From contig LGRT01000023.1 in assembly GCA_001642945.1 (NCBI GenBank), positions 1-64,000 of the forward strand: 64,000 nucleotides of DNA, given 5' to 3'. Under the pieces are notes generated by a model. It was not told where the DNA came from. It ran no database searches and saw nothing but the letters and a program-made list of their open reading frames with translations. A program made the position numbers and the translations under genes. This DNA comes from Rhodobacteraceae bacterium SB2. GTDB lineage: Bacteria > Pseudomonadota > Alphaproteobacteria > Rhodobacterales > Rhodobacteraceae. Positions 34,662-43,283 of this stretch are shown here, in pieces. The stretch's first letter is position 1; each line of letters opens with the position of its first letter.

Positions 34662-36476
34662 TTAATTGATGGATGCGAAGGTTATAGCAGCCTGTGGCTG
34701 GGTTTCAATCTGCGGGCGCAGCCCCAGAAGTGGTGCGATGCGGGCAATCAGCTCACTGGCAACGGGAACGGCCGTCCAACCGGCGGTTCGGCGGGGCTTT
34801 TTGCCCGAGCGTTCTTCTGGCTCGTCAAGCGTTACAACCAACACATATTTAGGATTACCTGCCGGAAAAACCGAAGCAAACGTGGCCAAGACCTTATCCT
34901 TGTAATAGCCGCCACGCGGGTTTGGCTTATCAGCTGTGCCCGTCTTACCAGCAACCGCGTAGCCCGGCAGTCGGGCAAAGGAAGCCGTGCCCTGCTTGCC
35001 GTGCACAACTTCGCGCAACATAGCCAAAGACGCGCTGGCCACCTCTGGTGAGATCAGCCGTTCTTTTTCACCAGAGCGCGGCGCATCAAACAAGGTTGGC
35101 TGCACTTTAAATCCGCCATTGGCGATGGTGGCATAAGCACTGGCCAGATGCAGCGGCGTCGCCGAAAGGCCATGGCCATAAGAAATCGTCATCGCGGAGA
35201 GCTCGGACCATTTTGGAGGCAAAATTGGTTTGCCACCGCTGGCTTCAATCATCTCAAACGGGATTGGCGTCAGCAGACCAAGCTGCCCCAAAAAGATCTG
35301 TTGGCGCTCAGCGCCGATCAACTGTGCAATCCGCGCCGTTCCGATATTACTTGAACGGATGATGATATCTGCCACTGACAGCTCTTTATCAAGATAATGG
35401 TGGTCACGGATGGAAAACCGGCCCCACCGAATAGGGCCTCGAATATCGATAATGGTTTGCGGGTTAACCAGCCCAAGCTCCATCGCTTGCGCTGCGGCAA
35501 AAATCTTAAACGTAGAGCCTAACTCATACACGCCCTGAACGGCGCGATTGAACAAAGGGCTGTCGGCAGCTTGCCCCTGAACCGGCGGCGCCGGGCGATC
35601 ATTGGGATCAAAATCGGGCAAAGACGCCAATGAAATCACTTTTCCAGTCTCAACTTCCATGAGCACCGCCGCCGCGCCTTTAGCATTCATTAATTGCATA
35701 CCGCCCCATAAAACCTGTTCGGTTGCGGCCTGAACCGATAAATCAATCGATAATTTCAGAGCTGTGGCAGATTGGCTGGGATCACGCAAACGCGCATCAT
35801 AAGATTTTTCTACACCCGCAACGCCCACAACCTCGGCCGAATGTACGCCCTCGCGGCCAAAGCTGGTGCCCCCCAAAATATGCGCGGCCAAGTTTCCATT
35901 GGGATAAAGCCGCATTTCACGGGGCCCAAACCGCAACCCCGGATCGCCAATATCATGCACCCGCTGCATTTGCTCTGGGCTTATCTTTTTCTTAATCCAT
36001 AAAAACTTTCGCCCATCTGTGAAACTTTTAGACAGTTTTTCCGCGTCTAAATCGGGAAAAATACGCGCCAAAGCCTGCGCCGTGCCGGCCGCATCCACCA
36101 GATGCGGGGTTTCAACGTATAAGGAATGGGTTTCCATATTGGTCGCAAGAATGCGGCCCTTGCGATCCACGATATCGGCCCGTTGCGCCACAATTGACAG
36201 GCCCAAATCTTGCGCGGTGGGCTCAGTCGGCTCAGCGCTTGATAACATGCCAATACGCACAACCAATACCGCATATAAGCACAAGAAAATCCCCCCCAGC
36301 ACCAGCATACGCCCCTGCGCCGTGAGGCGGGATTTATCGCGCGTTGCAAGATGCCGCGCCTTGATATTGTCTTGTTCGATTTGGCGCGTATCTTCGCCAC
36401 GCGCCCGCGCCGGCAAAATCTGACTGAGCGGACGCAATGGGCTGCGCAGGCCCGAAAATTGGCTGAAATCAGTCAC
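34662..36476 (-). CDS. ftsI: Peptidoglycan transpeptidase FtsI (PBP3)
   Basis: Septal class B penicillin-binding protein. I place the start at the GTG at 36476, inside the end of ftsL (overlap GTGACTGA) with GGTGGAA upstream; the frame continues to 36608 but with no credible start. The 604-residue protein has one membrane span (about 58-77), a dimerisation domain, and the transpeptidase motifs S321-T-F-K, S375-S-N and K511-T-G. It works with FtsW at the divisome. Confidence 0.96.
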   Translation of the reverse strand: MTDFSQFSGLRSPLRPLSQILPARARGEDTRQIEQDNIKARHLATRDKSRLTAQGRMLVLGGIFLCLYAVLVVRIGMLSSAEPTEPTAQDLGLSIVAQRADIVDRKGRILATNMETHSLYVETPHLVDAAGTAQALARIFPDLDAEKLSKSFTDGRKFLWIKKKISPEQMQRVHDIGDPGLRFGPREMRLYPNGNLAAHILGGTSFGREGVHSAEVVGVAGVEKSYDARLRDPSQSATALKLSIDLSVQAATEQVLWGGMQLMNAKGAAAVLMEVETGKVISLASLPDFDPNDRPAPPVQGQAADSPLFNRAVQGVYELGSTFKIFAAAQAMELGLVNPQTIIDIRGPIRWGRFSIRDHHYLDKELSVADIIIRSSNIGTARIAQLIGAERQQIFLGQLGLLTPIPFEMIEASGGKPILPPKWSELSAMTISYGHGLSATPLHLASAYATIANGGFKVQPTLFDAPRSGEKERLISPEVASASLAMLREVVHGKQGTASFARLPGYAVAGKTGTADKPNPRGGYYKDKVLATFASVFPAGNPKYVLVVTLDEPEERSGKKPRRTAGWTAVPVASELIARIAPLLGLRPQIETQPQAAITFASIN

Positions 36477-36825
36477 GTTCCACCGACCTTTCCGCCACAT
36501 CAACCGGATCAACCAGCAATAAATCAAAGCTGGGCAAAAGCGGGTAGGAAACATGCTCAACAATGCCAAAATGATCCGCACGCAAAGGCAATAATTGCAA
36601 CCGATCAAAGTTCAGATTGGCCAAATCTTGTAACCGCTCGGGCCGATTTTGATAGGCCCATTCGGCTTTTAAAATGGCCAAGCGGGCCCGCTGCTTGCCT
36701 ATTTCAGCCTGCAACTGCTCGGTATGAGTTATGGCCGCTTGCGTTTTTATGTTTTCCGTATAGGCCCAATAGGCCAACGCGATCACAGCGCTTGCCGTGG
36801 TGATATAAAGAAAACTGCGCATCAT
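36469..36825 (-). CDS. ftsL: Cell division protein FtsL
   Basis: The 118-residue bitopic protein has a short cytoplasmic end, a span at about residues 4-21, then a coiled coil ([25 protein letters not shown], residues about 33-57) and an extended tail. These features and its place between rsmH and ftsI identify FtsL, which has little sequence conservation. The ATG overlaps the rsmH stop, and the end overlaps ftsI. Confidence 0.85.
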   Translation of the reverse strand: MMRSFLYITTASAVIALAYWAYTENIKTQAAITHTEQLQAEIGKQRARLAILKAEWAYQNRPERLQDLANLNFDRLQLLPLRADHFGIVEHVSYPLLPSFDLLLVDPVDVAERSVERD

Positions 36826-37823
36826 AGCGGCAAATCCATGAGCGGCATTCCCAAATCCGAGGGTTTAACAACCCCGCCCGCCGCGCTGTCGGTGCGCCGC
36901 GCAATTCGTAACTTCGCAGAGCGTGCGCGGGGGTTTTGTGCAATTTCTTCGGGCGTTCCCAAAATTGGCTTGCGCGAAACCAATTCAAATTGGATGGGCA
37001 ATGGCGCGCTATGCGGCGCGTAACGATTGTTTGAGCCTGCGCGGCCCGCGCGCATTTGGAAAAAACGTTTAACCATGCGGTCTTCAATTGAATGAAAGCT
37101 CACAACGCAAAACAAACCGCCTGCCCGTAACGCACGCTCGCCTGCAAGTAAGCCTGCGAAAAGCTCACCATATTCATTATTCACTGCGATGCGCAGCGCC
37201 TGAAAGCTGCGCGTCGCCGCGTGGGATTGCCCAGGTTTGGTGCGCGGCAGCGCCTTTTCGATTAGCTGCGCCAGATCCAACGTGGTTTTAAAAGCGGCGT
37301 CACTGCGGCGTTGCACAATCGATTTAGCAATTCTGCGACTGGCGCGTTCTTCTCCGTATAAATATAGCAGATTGGCAATATCGGCTTCGGGCAAACCATT
37401 CACCAAATCAGCCGCGCTGGGGCCCGACTGGCTCATCCGCATATCCAGCGGGCCATCGCGCATGAATGAAAACCCCCGCTCAGCCTGATCAAGCTGCATG
37501 GAAGAGACCCCAAGGTCCAAAACGATCCCATCCAGCTCTTGCGCATAGTCATCAAGCTTCGAAAACAAGCCCGGAATAAACTCTAAACGGCTTTGCAAAG
37601 CCGTCGGCCAAGCCCGCGGCAGATCAAAAACCGCAGGATCACGATCTACCGCAAAAACCTTTTCAGCCCCGGCCTCTAACAGCGCAAGCGTATAGCCGCC
37701 GGCGCCAAAAGTACCGTCCAACCAGCGGCCCGAAACCGGAGCGATCTGCGAAAGGATTTGCTCGATCAGAACCGGTATATGAGGCTTGTCTGACTGTGCA
37801 ATCGCCACAGATGCCACCCTCAC
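36822..37823 (-). CDS. rsmH: 16S rRNA (cytosine1402-N4) methyltransferase
   Basis: RsmH (formerly MraW) methylates C1402 of 16S rRNA. The 333-residue product carries [10 protein letters not shown] near the start, the SAM-binding [17 protein letters not shown] (36-52), [18 protein letters not shown] and the C-terminal [16 protein letters not shown]. It begins with a GTG that overlaps the mraZ stop by four bases (GTGA). Second gene of the dcw operon. Confidence 0.97.
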   Translation of the reverse strand: MRVASVAIAQSDKPHIPVLIEQILSQIAPVSGRWLDGTFGAGGYTLALLEAGAEKVFAVDRDPAVFDLPRAWPTALQSRLEFIPGLFSKLDDYAQELDGIVLDLGVSSMQLDQAERGFSFMRDGPLDMRMSQSGPSAADLVNGLPEADIANLLYLYGEERASRRIAKSIVQRRSDAAFKTTLDLAQLIEKALPRTKPGQSHAATRSFQALRIAVNNEYGELFAGLLAGERALRAGGLFCVVSFHSIEDRMVKRFFQMRAGRAGSNNRYAPHSAPLPIQFELVSRKPILGTPEEIAQNPRARSAKLRIARRTDSAAGGVVKPSDLGMPLMDLPL

Positions 37824-38317
37824 CCTTCCTGACCGCCATCCAAAAAGCTTAGCGGATCAAAATCATCCGGCTGGTCGCTCAACCACGCCTCGGTTTTGGC
37901 CTGATCCTCGCTGTAGCTGTCGGGGTTCCAAATTTGAAACGTGTCGCCGGCGGCGATAAAATAAGCCTCGCCCTCAACCGCAATTTTCTGACGCAACTTG
38001 GCAGGCAAGACCAAACGACCCGTCTCATCAACAGAGGTAGGATGGCTTTGTCCGTGAAATAACCGCTCCAGCGTTTTTCGCCCCACCGATCCGCGCGGCA
38101 ATTGATCAATTTTACGATCCACCTCTTCGATGGCCTCAACCGTATAACATTCCAGAAAGGGTCGGCGCGCATCGCCGTAGACAATGACCAATTCGGGGGG
38201 CAAGCCTTCTTGCCAATTGGGATCGCAGGCTTGGATCACGCGGCGAAATAGCGCCGGGATTGACACCCTGCCCTTCGCATCGATCTTATGCAGACTTTCG
38301 CCTCTAAATCTTCGCAT
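37820..38317 (-). CDS. mraZ: Transcriptional regulator MraZ
   Basis: MraZ is a dimer-of-SpoVT/AbrB-fold DNA-binding protein that autoregulates the dcw operon in several bacteria. From the ATG at 38317 (GGAAAGGCG upstream) the product is 165 residues, with the two repeated motifs: [17 protein letters not shown] (about 9-25) and [17 protein letters not shown] (about 93-109). The open frame extends to 38383 without a better start. It leads the operon through mraY. Confidence 0.96.
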   Translation of the reverse strand: MRRFRGESLHKIDAKGRVSIPALFRRVIQACDPNWQEGLPPELVIVYGDARRPFLECYTVEAIEEVDRKIDQLPRGSVGRKTLERLFHGQSHPTSVDETGRLVLPAKLRQKIAVEGEAYFIAAGDTFQIWNPDSYSEDQAKTEAWLSDQPDDFDPLSFLDGGQEG

Positions 38318-38431
38318 TCGCGCCCAACGCCTTTCCCCAACACCCTTTAAAACAAAGCGGCGGATCAGGAGACATACACCCAATCCGCCAATCTTGCTCC
38401 GCGGGGCGGAAACGTCCGGCGGCGCAGACCT

Positions 38432-38440
38432 GGGGGGGGG
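38432..38440. repeat. Nine-G run (poly-C on the mraZ strand)
   Basis: Nine G residues lie in the loop between two complementary GTCCGGCG/CGCCGGAC arms about 115 bases upstream of mraZ. It is not in a coding region. Confidence 0.85.
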
Positions 38441-38592
38441 AGAACGTGAGCGCGCCGGACATCTTGCTGCGGTAAAGTCGGGGCCTGCATGAAACCTGCC
38501 AAAGGAATTCGGATCTTAGCGTCCGTATTTTGATATCCCGCTTTACCTATGGCCATTGATGCCATGTCAGTCGCCTTATATCAAGAAAAATT

Positions 38593-38617
38593 TGGGATTT
38601 TATGGTAAATTATGGGA
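38593..38617 (+). promoter_or_regulatory. Possible MraZ-box-like repeat
   Basis: TGGGA (38593), TGGTA (38603) and TGGGA (38613) are spaced exactly five bases apart, the arrangement TGGGN-N5-TGGGN-N5-TGGGN reported for MraZ operators. The middle unit has one mismatch, the repeats point away from mraZ, and they lie 276 bases from its ATG, so this is only a candidate. The TTGATA-like -35 hexamer on the mraZ strand next to it (near 38580) is weak. Confidence 0.35.
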
Positions 38618-38954
38618 AAATAATACAAGTTGAAATTGAGACTCAAAACAGATCACTCAGATTCTCCCACATAGTGTATGCACCATATAAAAAAATACTA
38701 AATGTAGATTTATTTGTGAGGGAAGCATAACGTGCAAAAATCCGCCCTCACGGTTCTATTCCCACAATTTTGCAGAAGAACTGGTAGAGTTTCTTGAATA
38801 GACAGATATATTTCGAGCTTTCTGACGAAAAAATTGCGATAGATAGGCCTCAGATAGAGGCTTCCCACGAATTCCCAATTCTTGTGGAATTTGCGTTCTT
38901 TAAGGCCCCAGCGCCGTTAAGCTTTCGTGCAAGGCCCTGCGCAAACACGCCCAA

Positions 38955-40019
38955 TCAGGCCATACCGCCTTGTACAAGACGTGCGGCCAACGCCCCATAG
39001 GCTTCGGCCACCGGGCCAGTGCCCGCCGCGACGGGACATCCCGCATCGCCCGCTGTGCGCGTCTCGAGATCGATCGGCAATGCCGCCAAGAGCGGAAGAT
39101 TGAGCACCTCGGCCTCTTTTGCCACGCCGCCATGCCCAAAAATTTCACTGGGTTCCCCGCAATGTGGGCAATGAAACACCGACATATTTTCGATCAGCCC
39201 AAGCACGGGTGTTTTCAATGTGGAAAACATATCCAGCGCTTTGCGCGCATCTATCAGCGCAACATCCTGCGGCGTTGACACCACAATCGCCCCGCTGACT
39301 TCTGATTTTTGGCACAGCGTCAGCTGCACATCGCCGGTTCCAGGCGGAAGGTCAACGATCAAAACATCTAGCTCCCCCCAGGCCACTTGTGAAATCATTT
39401 GCTGCAAGGCGCCCATTAGCATCGGCCCACGCCACACAATCGCTTTGTCAGGGTCAAGCATCAAGCCAATCGACATCATCGTCACCCCATGGGCCTGTAG
39501 CGGTATAATGGTTTTACCATCCGGGCTGGCCGGGCGCTGTTGCACCCCCATCATACGCGGCTGCGATGGCCCATAAATATCCGCATCCAACAAGCCCACG
39601 CGGCGGCCCTGCTTGGCCAAAGCAACCGCCAAATTTGACGAAACGGTGGATTTTCCTACCCCCCCCTTTCCAGAGGCGATGGCCAGAATGCGCGCCACAC
39701 CCGCCGGCTTCATCGGCGCCGCCTGCGGCTTGGGGTGGCCCCCAATTTTCAATTGAGGCGGCTCGGGCTTTTCGGCAGCGCCACTATGGGCGGTTAAAAT
39801 GACGCTGGTTTTATTGACACCGGCCAAGGCGGTAATGGCCTCAACCGCTTGCTGCCGCAGCGACTCTAGCGCGCCGGCCACCGCAGCAGATGGGGCTTCG
39901 ATCACAAATTGTACATGGCCCTCGTCGATCGTGAGCGCCCGCACCATATCAAGCGCGACGATAGATTGGCCGTTTGGCATCTTAATTTTGTCTAATTCTT
40001 GAATAATTTGATCGCGCAT
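38955..40019 (-). CDS. mrp: Mrp/NBP35-type Fe-S cluster carrier ATPase
   Basis: The 354-residue protein (ATG at 40019 with AAAGG upstream) has an N-terminal DUF59/MIP18-like domain (about 1-75), a Pro-rich linker, and a P-loop ATPase domain with GKGGVGKST (117-125) and [14 protein letters not shown]. The CPHCG motif (about residue 270) provides the two Cys that bridge a 4Fe-4S cluster in the dimer. It delivers clusters to apoproteins in the cytoplasm. It stands alone, divergent from the DUF1127 gene. Confidence 0.95.
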   Translation of the reverse strand: MRDQIIQELDKIKMPNGQSIVALDMVRALTIDEGHVQFVIEAPSAAVAGALESLRQQAVEAITALAGVNKTSVILTAHSGAAEKPEPPQLKIGGHPKPQAAPMKPAGVARILAIASGKGGVGKSTVSSNLAVALAKQGRRVGLLDADIYGPSQPRMMGVQQRPASPDGKTIIPLQAHGVTMMSIGLMLDPDKAIVWRGPMLMGALQQMISQVAWGELDVLIVDLPPGTGDVQLTLCQKSEVSGAIVVSTPQDVALIDARKALDMFSTLKTPVLGLIENMSVFHCPHCGEPSEIFGHGGVAKEAEVLNLPLLAALPIDLETRTAGDAGCPVAAGTGPVAEAYGALAARLVQGGMA

Positions 40020-40236
40020 GTTCTTGCCTTTCATCGCTTTCCAGCCGACATGCCGAATTTAGAATAAACATGCAAGCCGGATCATATATCCGCCTGCGCG
40101 ACTTAGCGCCCCAACCCCAATCATGCAAATGCTGCATAGCGGCATTGCAGGCTTATCCATTGTGCAATCGCAGAATAAATTTATTTCTAATATCACCAGA
40201 GACACAGAGACAACTCTTCTCATAAAGGACAATAAT

Positions 40237-40452
40237 ATGGCTTACACAGCTGACAGTTCATTTGCCAAACCAGCCGCATTTGGCGGCATTTTCGCAGCCC
40301 TCAACAAACTGACCGAAGCAATGCAGCGTCGGCGGGCTTACCGCACAACCGTGAACGAGCTAAGCGCGTTAAGCGATCGCGATCTCTCCGATTTAGGGGT
40401 AAGCCGCGCGTCAATTCGCCGTTTAGCACTGGACGCGGCCAACGCGCTTTAA
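40237..40452 (+). CDS. DUF1127 small protein
   Basis: From the ATG at 40237 (AAAGGACAATAAT upstream) the product has 71 residues ending in the DUF1127 motif: RRAYRTTVNELSALSDRDLSDLGVSRASI (about 33-61). Small Arg-rich DUF1127 proteins in alphaproteobacteria can bind RNA and affect phosphate and carbon metabolism and small-RNA turnover, as reported in Rhodobacter and Agrobacterium. Its short isolated unit with a strong ribosome site fits a stress- or small-RNA-regulated gene. Confidence 0.9.
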   Translation: MAYTADSSFAKPAAFGGIFAALNKLTEAMQRRRAYRTTVNELSALSDRDLSDLGVSRASIRRLALDAANAL

Positions 40453-40826
40453 AAGGCAACTCGAAAATCCCTACCTCCCAAGGGTTTTCGATCTTCGGCG
40501 GCTGCTCTTGTCCTCCCACAAGCGCGGCCGCAACTATATTAAGGGGCTGCGCGCAGCGGCATCTTTTGCACCTTCGCGCGTGGCGGCGCGTCACAAAAAC
40601 AACGCAGGTCTTGCCATCGCCCTGCCACGCTTCGTCCCGGTCCAATGGACGGCTCCGCCTGCTAAAGTTCGGTTGGTCTCTATTGCTAAAATATACATGT
40701 CGTCAAAATTAACCCTTGATCTACGGTAAAAATTCGCTTTCGCTGAAAGCAGAAGCGCGCATATTTAGGCAAAACTGCAAAGATTGGACGGCGCATGTCT
40801 TCTTAAATTATGATAGGATATCTCGC
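40453..40826. other. 374-base intergenic region after the DUF1127 gene
   Basis: A hairpin lies at 40461-40491 (TCGAAAA, bulged T, CCC pairing with GGG, TTTTCGA) nine bases after the stop; it has no T run and is a weak terminator candidate. The remainder contains no supported ORF or RNA gene that I can recognise. The promoter of the next gene should be near its right end. Confidence 0.5.
40461..40491 (+). terminator. Hairpin after DUF1127 gene, weak terminator candidate
   Basis: TCGAAAA-T-CCC and GGGTTTTCGA form a ten-pair stem with one bulge and a ten-base loop. The next bases (TCTTCGG) do not form a U tract, so termination may be Rho-dependent or the hairpin may protect the 3' end. Confidence 0.4.
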
Positions 40827-41201
40827 ATGGCTGTCTTCTTTAACTTTAAGGCCGGACAAACAATTTACAAAGCCTCCACGATGCCCGACGGCGCCTATAT
40901 CGTGCATTCGGGCGAGGTGGATCTCGTATCGCCCGGCCATATGCATCTGACCACATTGCACGCGGGCGAAATTTTTGGCGAAATTGGTCAATTGCTCGAC
41001 GAACGGCGAACGGTGAATGCCATTGCGCGTACCGATTGCATTTTAACGCATGTCTCTTCGGCAGTGCTGACCCAAAAAATGGAAAAAGTAGACCCCGCAA
41101 TTAAGGGCATTATTCGCGCCTTGGCAACCCGCCTGACCGAAGCCAATAGCACGAATGAAAAGATCTGGAGCGAACTTCAGATGTATAAATCCTTAACCTG
41201 A
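40827..41201 (+). CDS. Single cyclic-nucleotide-binding-domain protein
   Basis: The ATG at 40827 (ATAGGA upstream) gives 124 residues forming one cNMP-binding-like jelly roll: TIYKASTMPDGAYIVHSGEVDLV, then GEIFGEIGQLLDERRTVNAIA (about 57-77), matching the phosphate-binding cassette in spacing though the usual Arg-Ala pair reads ERRTVNA, as in many CRP-like proteins. There is no DNA-binding or enzymatic domain, so it is a stand-alone sensor or adaptor. Ligand not known. Confidence 0.8.
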   Translation: MAVFFNFKAGQTIYKASTMPDGAYIVHSGEVDLVSPGHMHLTTLHAGEIFGEIGQLLDERRTVNAIARTDCILTHVSSAVLTQKMEKVDPAIKGIIRALATRLTEANSTNEKIWSELQMYKSLT

Positions 41202-41375
41202 CCGGGCGGATCAGACCCGCAAGCGGGCGCGGCGTTGAGCTTTTAAATACGAACAAAAAGCACTCATTTTTGAAATAAACCGCACCCCTGCCCGTGAACA
41301 GCCTTGCCGCGGGATGGTTATGGGCGCTGGCTATGCTAGATAAGAGGGCGTAATCGCAAAAAAAGAGACCTCAGG

Positions 41376-42353
41376 ATGAGCAAAAAAATCATAATAGAAG
41401 GATTTGGCGGGGCCGATCAATTAAAGGTCATCCAAGAACAGGTTGGTGAGCCGGGGCCGAATGAAGTGCGCATTGCGCATAAAGCCTGCGGCTTGAATTT
41501 CATCGACATCTATCAGCGCACGGGGCTTTACCCGATGCCCCTGCCGCATACATTGGGCACAGAAGCCGCCGGCCTTGTTGACGCGGTTGGCAGCAATGTC
41601 ACGCATCTGAACGCGGGCGATCGGGTCGCCTATGCGTTCAACGCCCCTGCCGGCGCCTATTGTGAAATGCGCGTTATGCCCGCAGATCAGGTTTGCGTTT
41701 TGCCTGACTCGATCAGCTTTGAAGAAGGCGCTGCAATGATGCTGAAAGGCCTGACGGTTCAATATCTTTTCCACCGCACCACGCCCTTAAAAGCCGGCGA
41801 TACGGTTTTGTTCCACGCGGCGGCGGGCGGGGTGGGCTTGATCGCCTGCCAATGGGCAAAATCTGAAGGAATCACGTTGATCGGCACTGCAGGCAGCGAT
41901 GAAAAATGCCAACATGCGCTGAACCACGGCGCGGCACATTGTATAAATTATCAACGTGAAGACTTTCCAAACGAGGTTCGAAAACTGACCAACGGCTTAG
42001 GCGTTGATGTGGTGATGGACTCGGTCGGAGCAGATACATTTGACAAGTCTCTCAACTGTTTGAAACCATTCGGGATGATGATCACATTCGGCAATTCATC
42101 TGGAAAGACCCCCCCGTTCGACCTAGCGCAGCTTGCGCCGCTTGGATCGTTGAAAATTACCAGACCCTCAGTTTTCACCCATATCGCGCAGCATGAAACC
42201 TGCCAAACCATGGCGCGACATTTATTCGATAAAGTCACCACAGGTGCGGTAAAGATCCGGATTGACCAACGCTTCGCCTTGCAGGATGTTGCCGCCGCGC
42301 ATCGGTCGCTGGAAAGCCGCCAAACAACGGGAAGCACGGTGCTCACAATCTAA
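41376..42353 (+). CDS. NADPH:quinone oxidoreductase (zinc-independent MDR family)
   Basis: The 325-residue product follows the quinone oxidoreductase type: N-terminal GroES-like domain with GLNFIDIYQRTGLYP (about 46-60) and no structural-zinc Cys cluster, then the NADPH-binding HAAAGGVGLIACQWAK (about 147-162) and DSVGADTF. It resembles Qor, which reduces quinones by one or two electrons with NADPH. Stand-alone gene; substrate range uncertain. Confidence 0.9.
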   Translation: MSKKIIIEGFGGADQLKVIQEQVGEPGPNEVRIAHKACGLNFIDIYQRTGLYPMPLPHTLGTEAAGLVDAVGSNVTHLNAGDRVAYAFNAPAGAYCEMRVMPADQVCVLPDSISFEEGAAMMLKGLTVQYLFHRTTPLKAGDTVLFHAAAGGVGLIACQWAKSEGITLIGTAGSDEKCQHALNHGAAHCINYQREDFPNEVRKLTNGLGVDVVMDSVGADTFDKSLNCLKPFGMMITFGNSSGKTPPFDLAQLAPLGSLKITRPSVFTHIAQHETCQTMARHLFDKVTTGAVKIRIDQRFALQDVAAAHRSLESRQTTGSTVLTI

Positions 42354-42501
42354 ACCCAACACCGGTCAACCTGAAACCGCGCCTGTAACAAAATATAAAC
42401 CCAGCGCATCAAATATATACTTTTGAATTAAATTATAATCAAAGGTATATTTTTGGTGTTATTTCCTGTAGAAAGGCCCTTCAACATATTCGGAGGTTCT
42501 T

Positions 42502-43035
42502 ATGAAACGCATGCGGAGTAAACAGCTGTTACCGGTCTTATCGGCGATCCTTTTGGCCAGTGGCGCGCTTGCAGAAGACAATTTAACCAAGCTGGGGCAA
42601 TTTAAAACCACCGGCGTAACCGAGTTCACAACCATTGCGCAGGACGGGCCCGCCGCAAATTCGGTCCGCAACATTTTGCGCACGATCGAGCTGCCCCCCG
42701 GCTTCACAATTGACCTATACGCGTTGGTGCCCGATGCCCGCCACATGGCGATGGCGCCCCAAGGCACAGCCCTTTTCGTGGGCACGAAGAAAGAAAAAGT
42801 CTGGGTCGTGATGGATCGCGATGGCGATAATATCGGCGATGAAGTAAAGGATTTTGCGCCCTCATTAACGTTTGATATTCCCAACGGGGTGGCGTTTTCG
42901 GATGACGGGTTTCTGTTCATTGCCGAGCGCAACCGCGTTATGATGTATCCTGCGGCTGAATTTTTTCACGAAAGCCCCGATGTGGTTGCGATACCGATCG
43001 TGCCACAAGGCGGTTTGATCCCGGCAATAACATAA
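42502..43035 (+). CDS. Truncated PQQ-type sorbosone/sugar dehydrogenase, N-terminal part
   Basis: A strong CGGAGG ribosome site precedes the ATG. The 177-residue product begins with a signal peptide (cleavage after GALA, about residue 24), then the start of a six-bladed beta-propeller as in L-sorbosone dehydrogenases: LPPGFTIDLYALVPDARHMAMAP and FVGTKKEKVWVVMDRDGD segments, NGVAFSDDGFLFIAERN, ending PQGGLIPAIT. Full family members are about 400 residues or more, so more than half is missing. The coding sense continues after the join at about 43015-43025 in another frame, as RTX repeats. It is probably inactive, or exported as a fragment. Confidence 0.75.
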   Translation: MKRMRSKQLLPVLSAILLASGALAEDNLTKLGQFKTTGVTEFTTIAQDGPAANSVRNILRTIELPPGFTIDLYALVPDARHMAMAPQGTALFVGTKKEKVWVVMDRDGDNIGDEVKDFAPSLTFDIPNGVAFSDDGFLFIAERNRVMMYPAAEFFHESPDVVAIPIVPQGGLIPAIT

Positions 43036-43040
43036 TTCAT

Positions 43041-43283
43041 GGCGGAACTGGAAACGACATTTTGAATGGCGGCGTGGGAGATGCCACGCTTGATGGCGGC
43101 TCGGGCAATGACTTGCTGAGGGGTGATACGGGCAATGACAGCTTAAAAGGTGGAGATGGTCAAGATGATCTGCAAGGCGGCGATGGTGACGATAGTTTAG
43201 ACGGTGGTGACGGCAATGACGTTTTGGATGGCGGCACCGGCGCCGATACACTTACCGGAGGGGCCGGCCGCGATGAGTTTAAA
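43041..43283 (+). repeat. Nine tandem RTX-type calcium-binding nonapeptide repeats
   Basis: Nine 27-base units encode GGTGNDILN, GGVGDATLD, GGSGNDLLR, GDTGNDSLK, GGDGQDDLQ, GGDGDDSLD, GGDGNDVLD, GGTGADTLT and GGAGRDEFK. The pattern GGxGxDxLx binds Ca in parallel beta rolls of type I secreted proteins. The first unit and part of the second lie upstream of the only usable start codon (TTG at 43062). Confidence 0.92.

Larger units (their letters stand above)
38318..38954. other. 637-base intergenic region between mraZ and mrp
   Basis: The first 250 bases are GC-rich and contain a nine-G run (38432-38440) and paired GTCCGGCG/CGCCGGAC segments (around 38414 and 38453) that could make a long hairpin in the mraZ leader; the two arms flank the G run. 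From about 38580 the DNA turns AT-rich and holds the TGGG repeat described next. No ORF has support. I looked for rnpB consensus segments and found none. Confidence 0.5.

Noticed and set aside
38318-38580. Possible RNase P RNA gene near mraZ
   Set aside because: I searched both strands for the conserved GAGGAAAGTCC and ACAGAA type segments and found no convincing set; pairing arms alone are not enough.
43062-43270. Reverse-strand His-rich frame across the RTX repeats
   Set aside because: The His/Arg/Cys-rich peptide is the antisense of GGxGxD repeats, a common artefact of repetitive codons.
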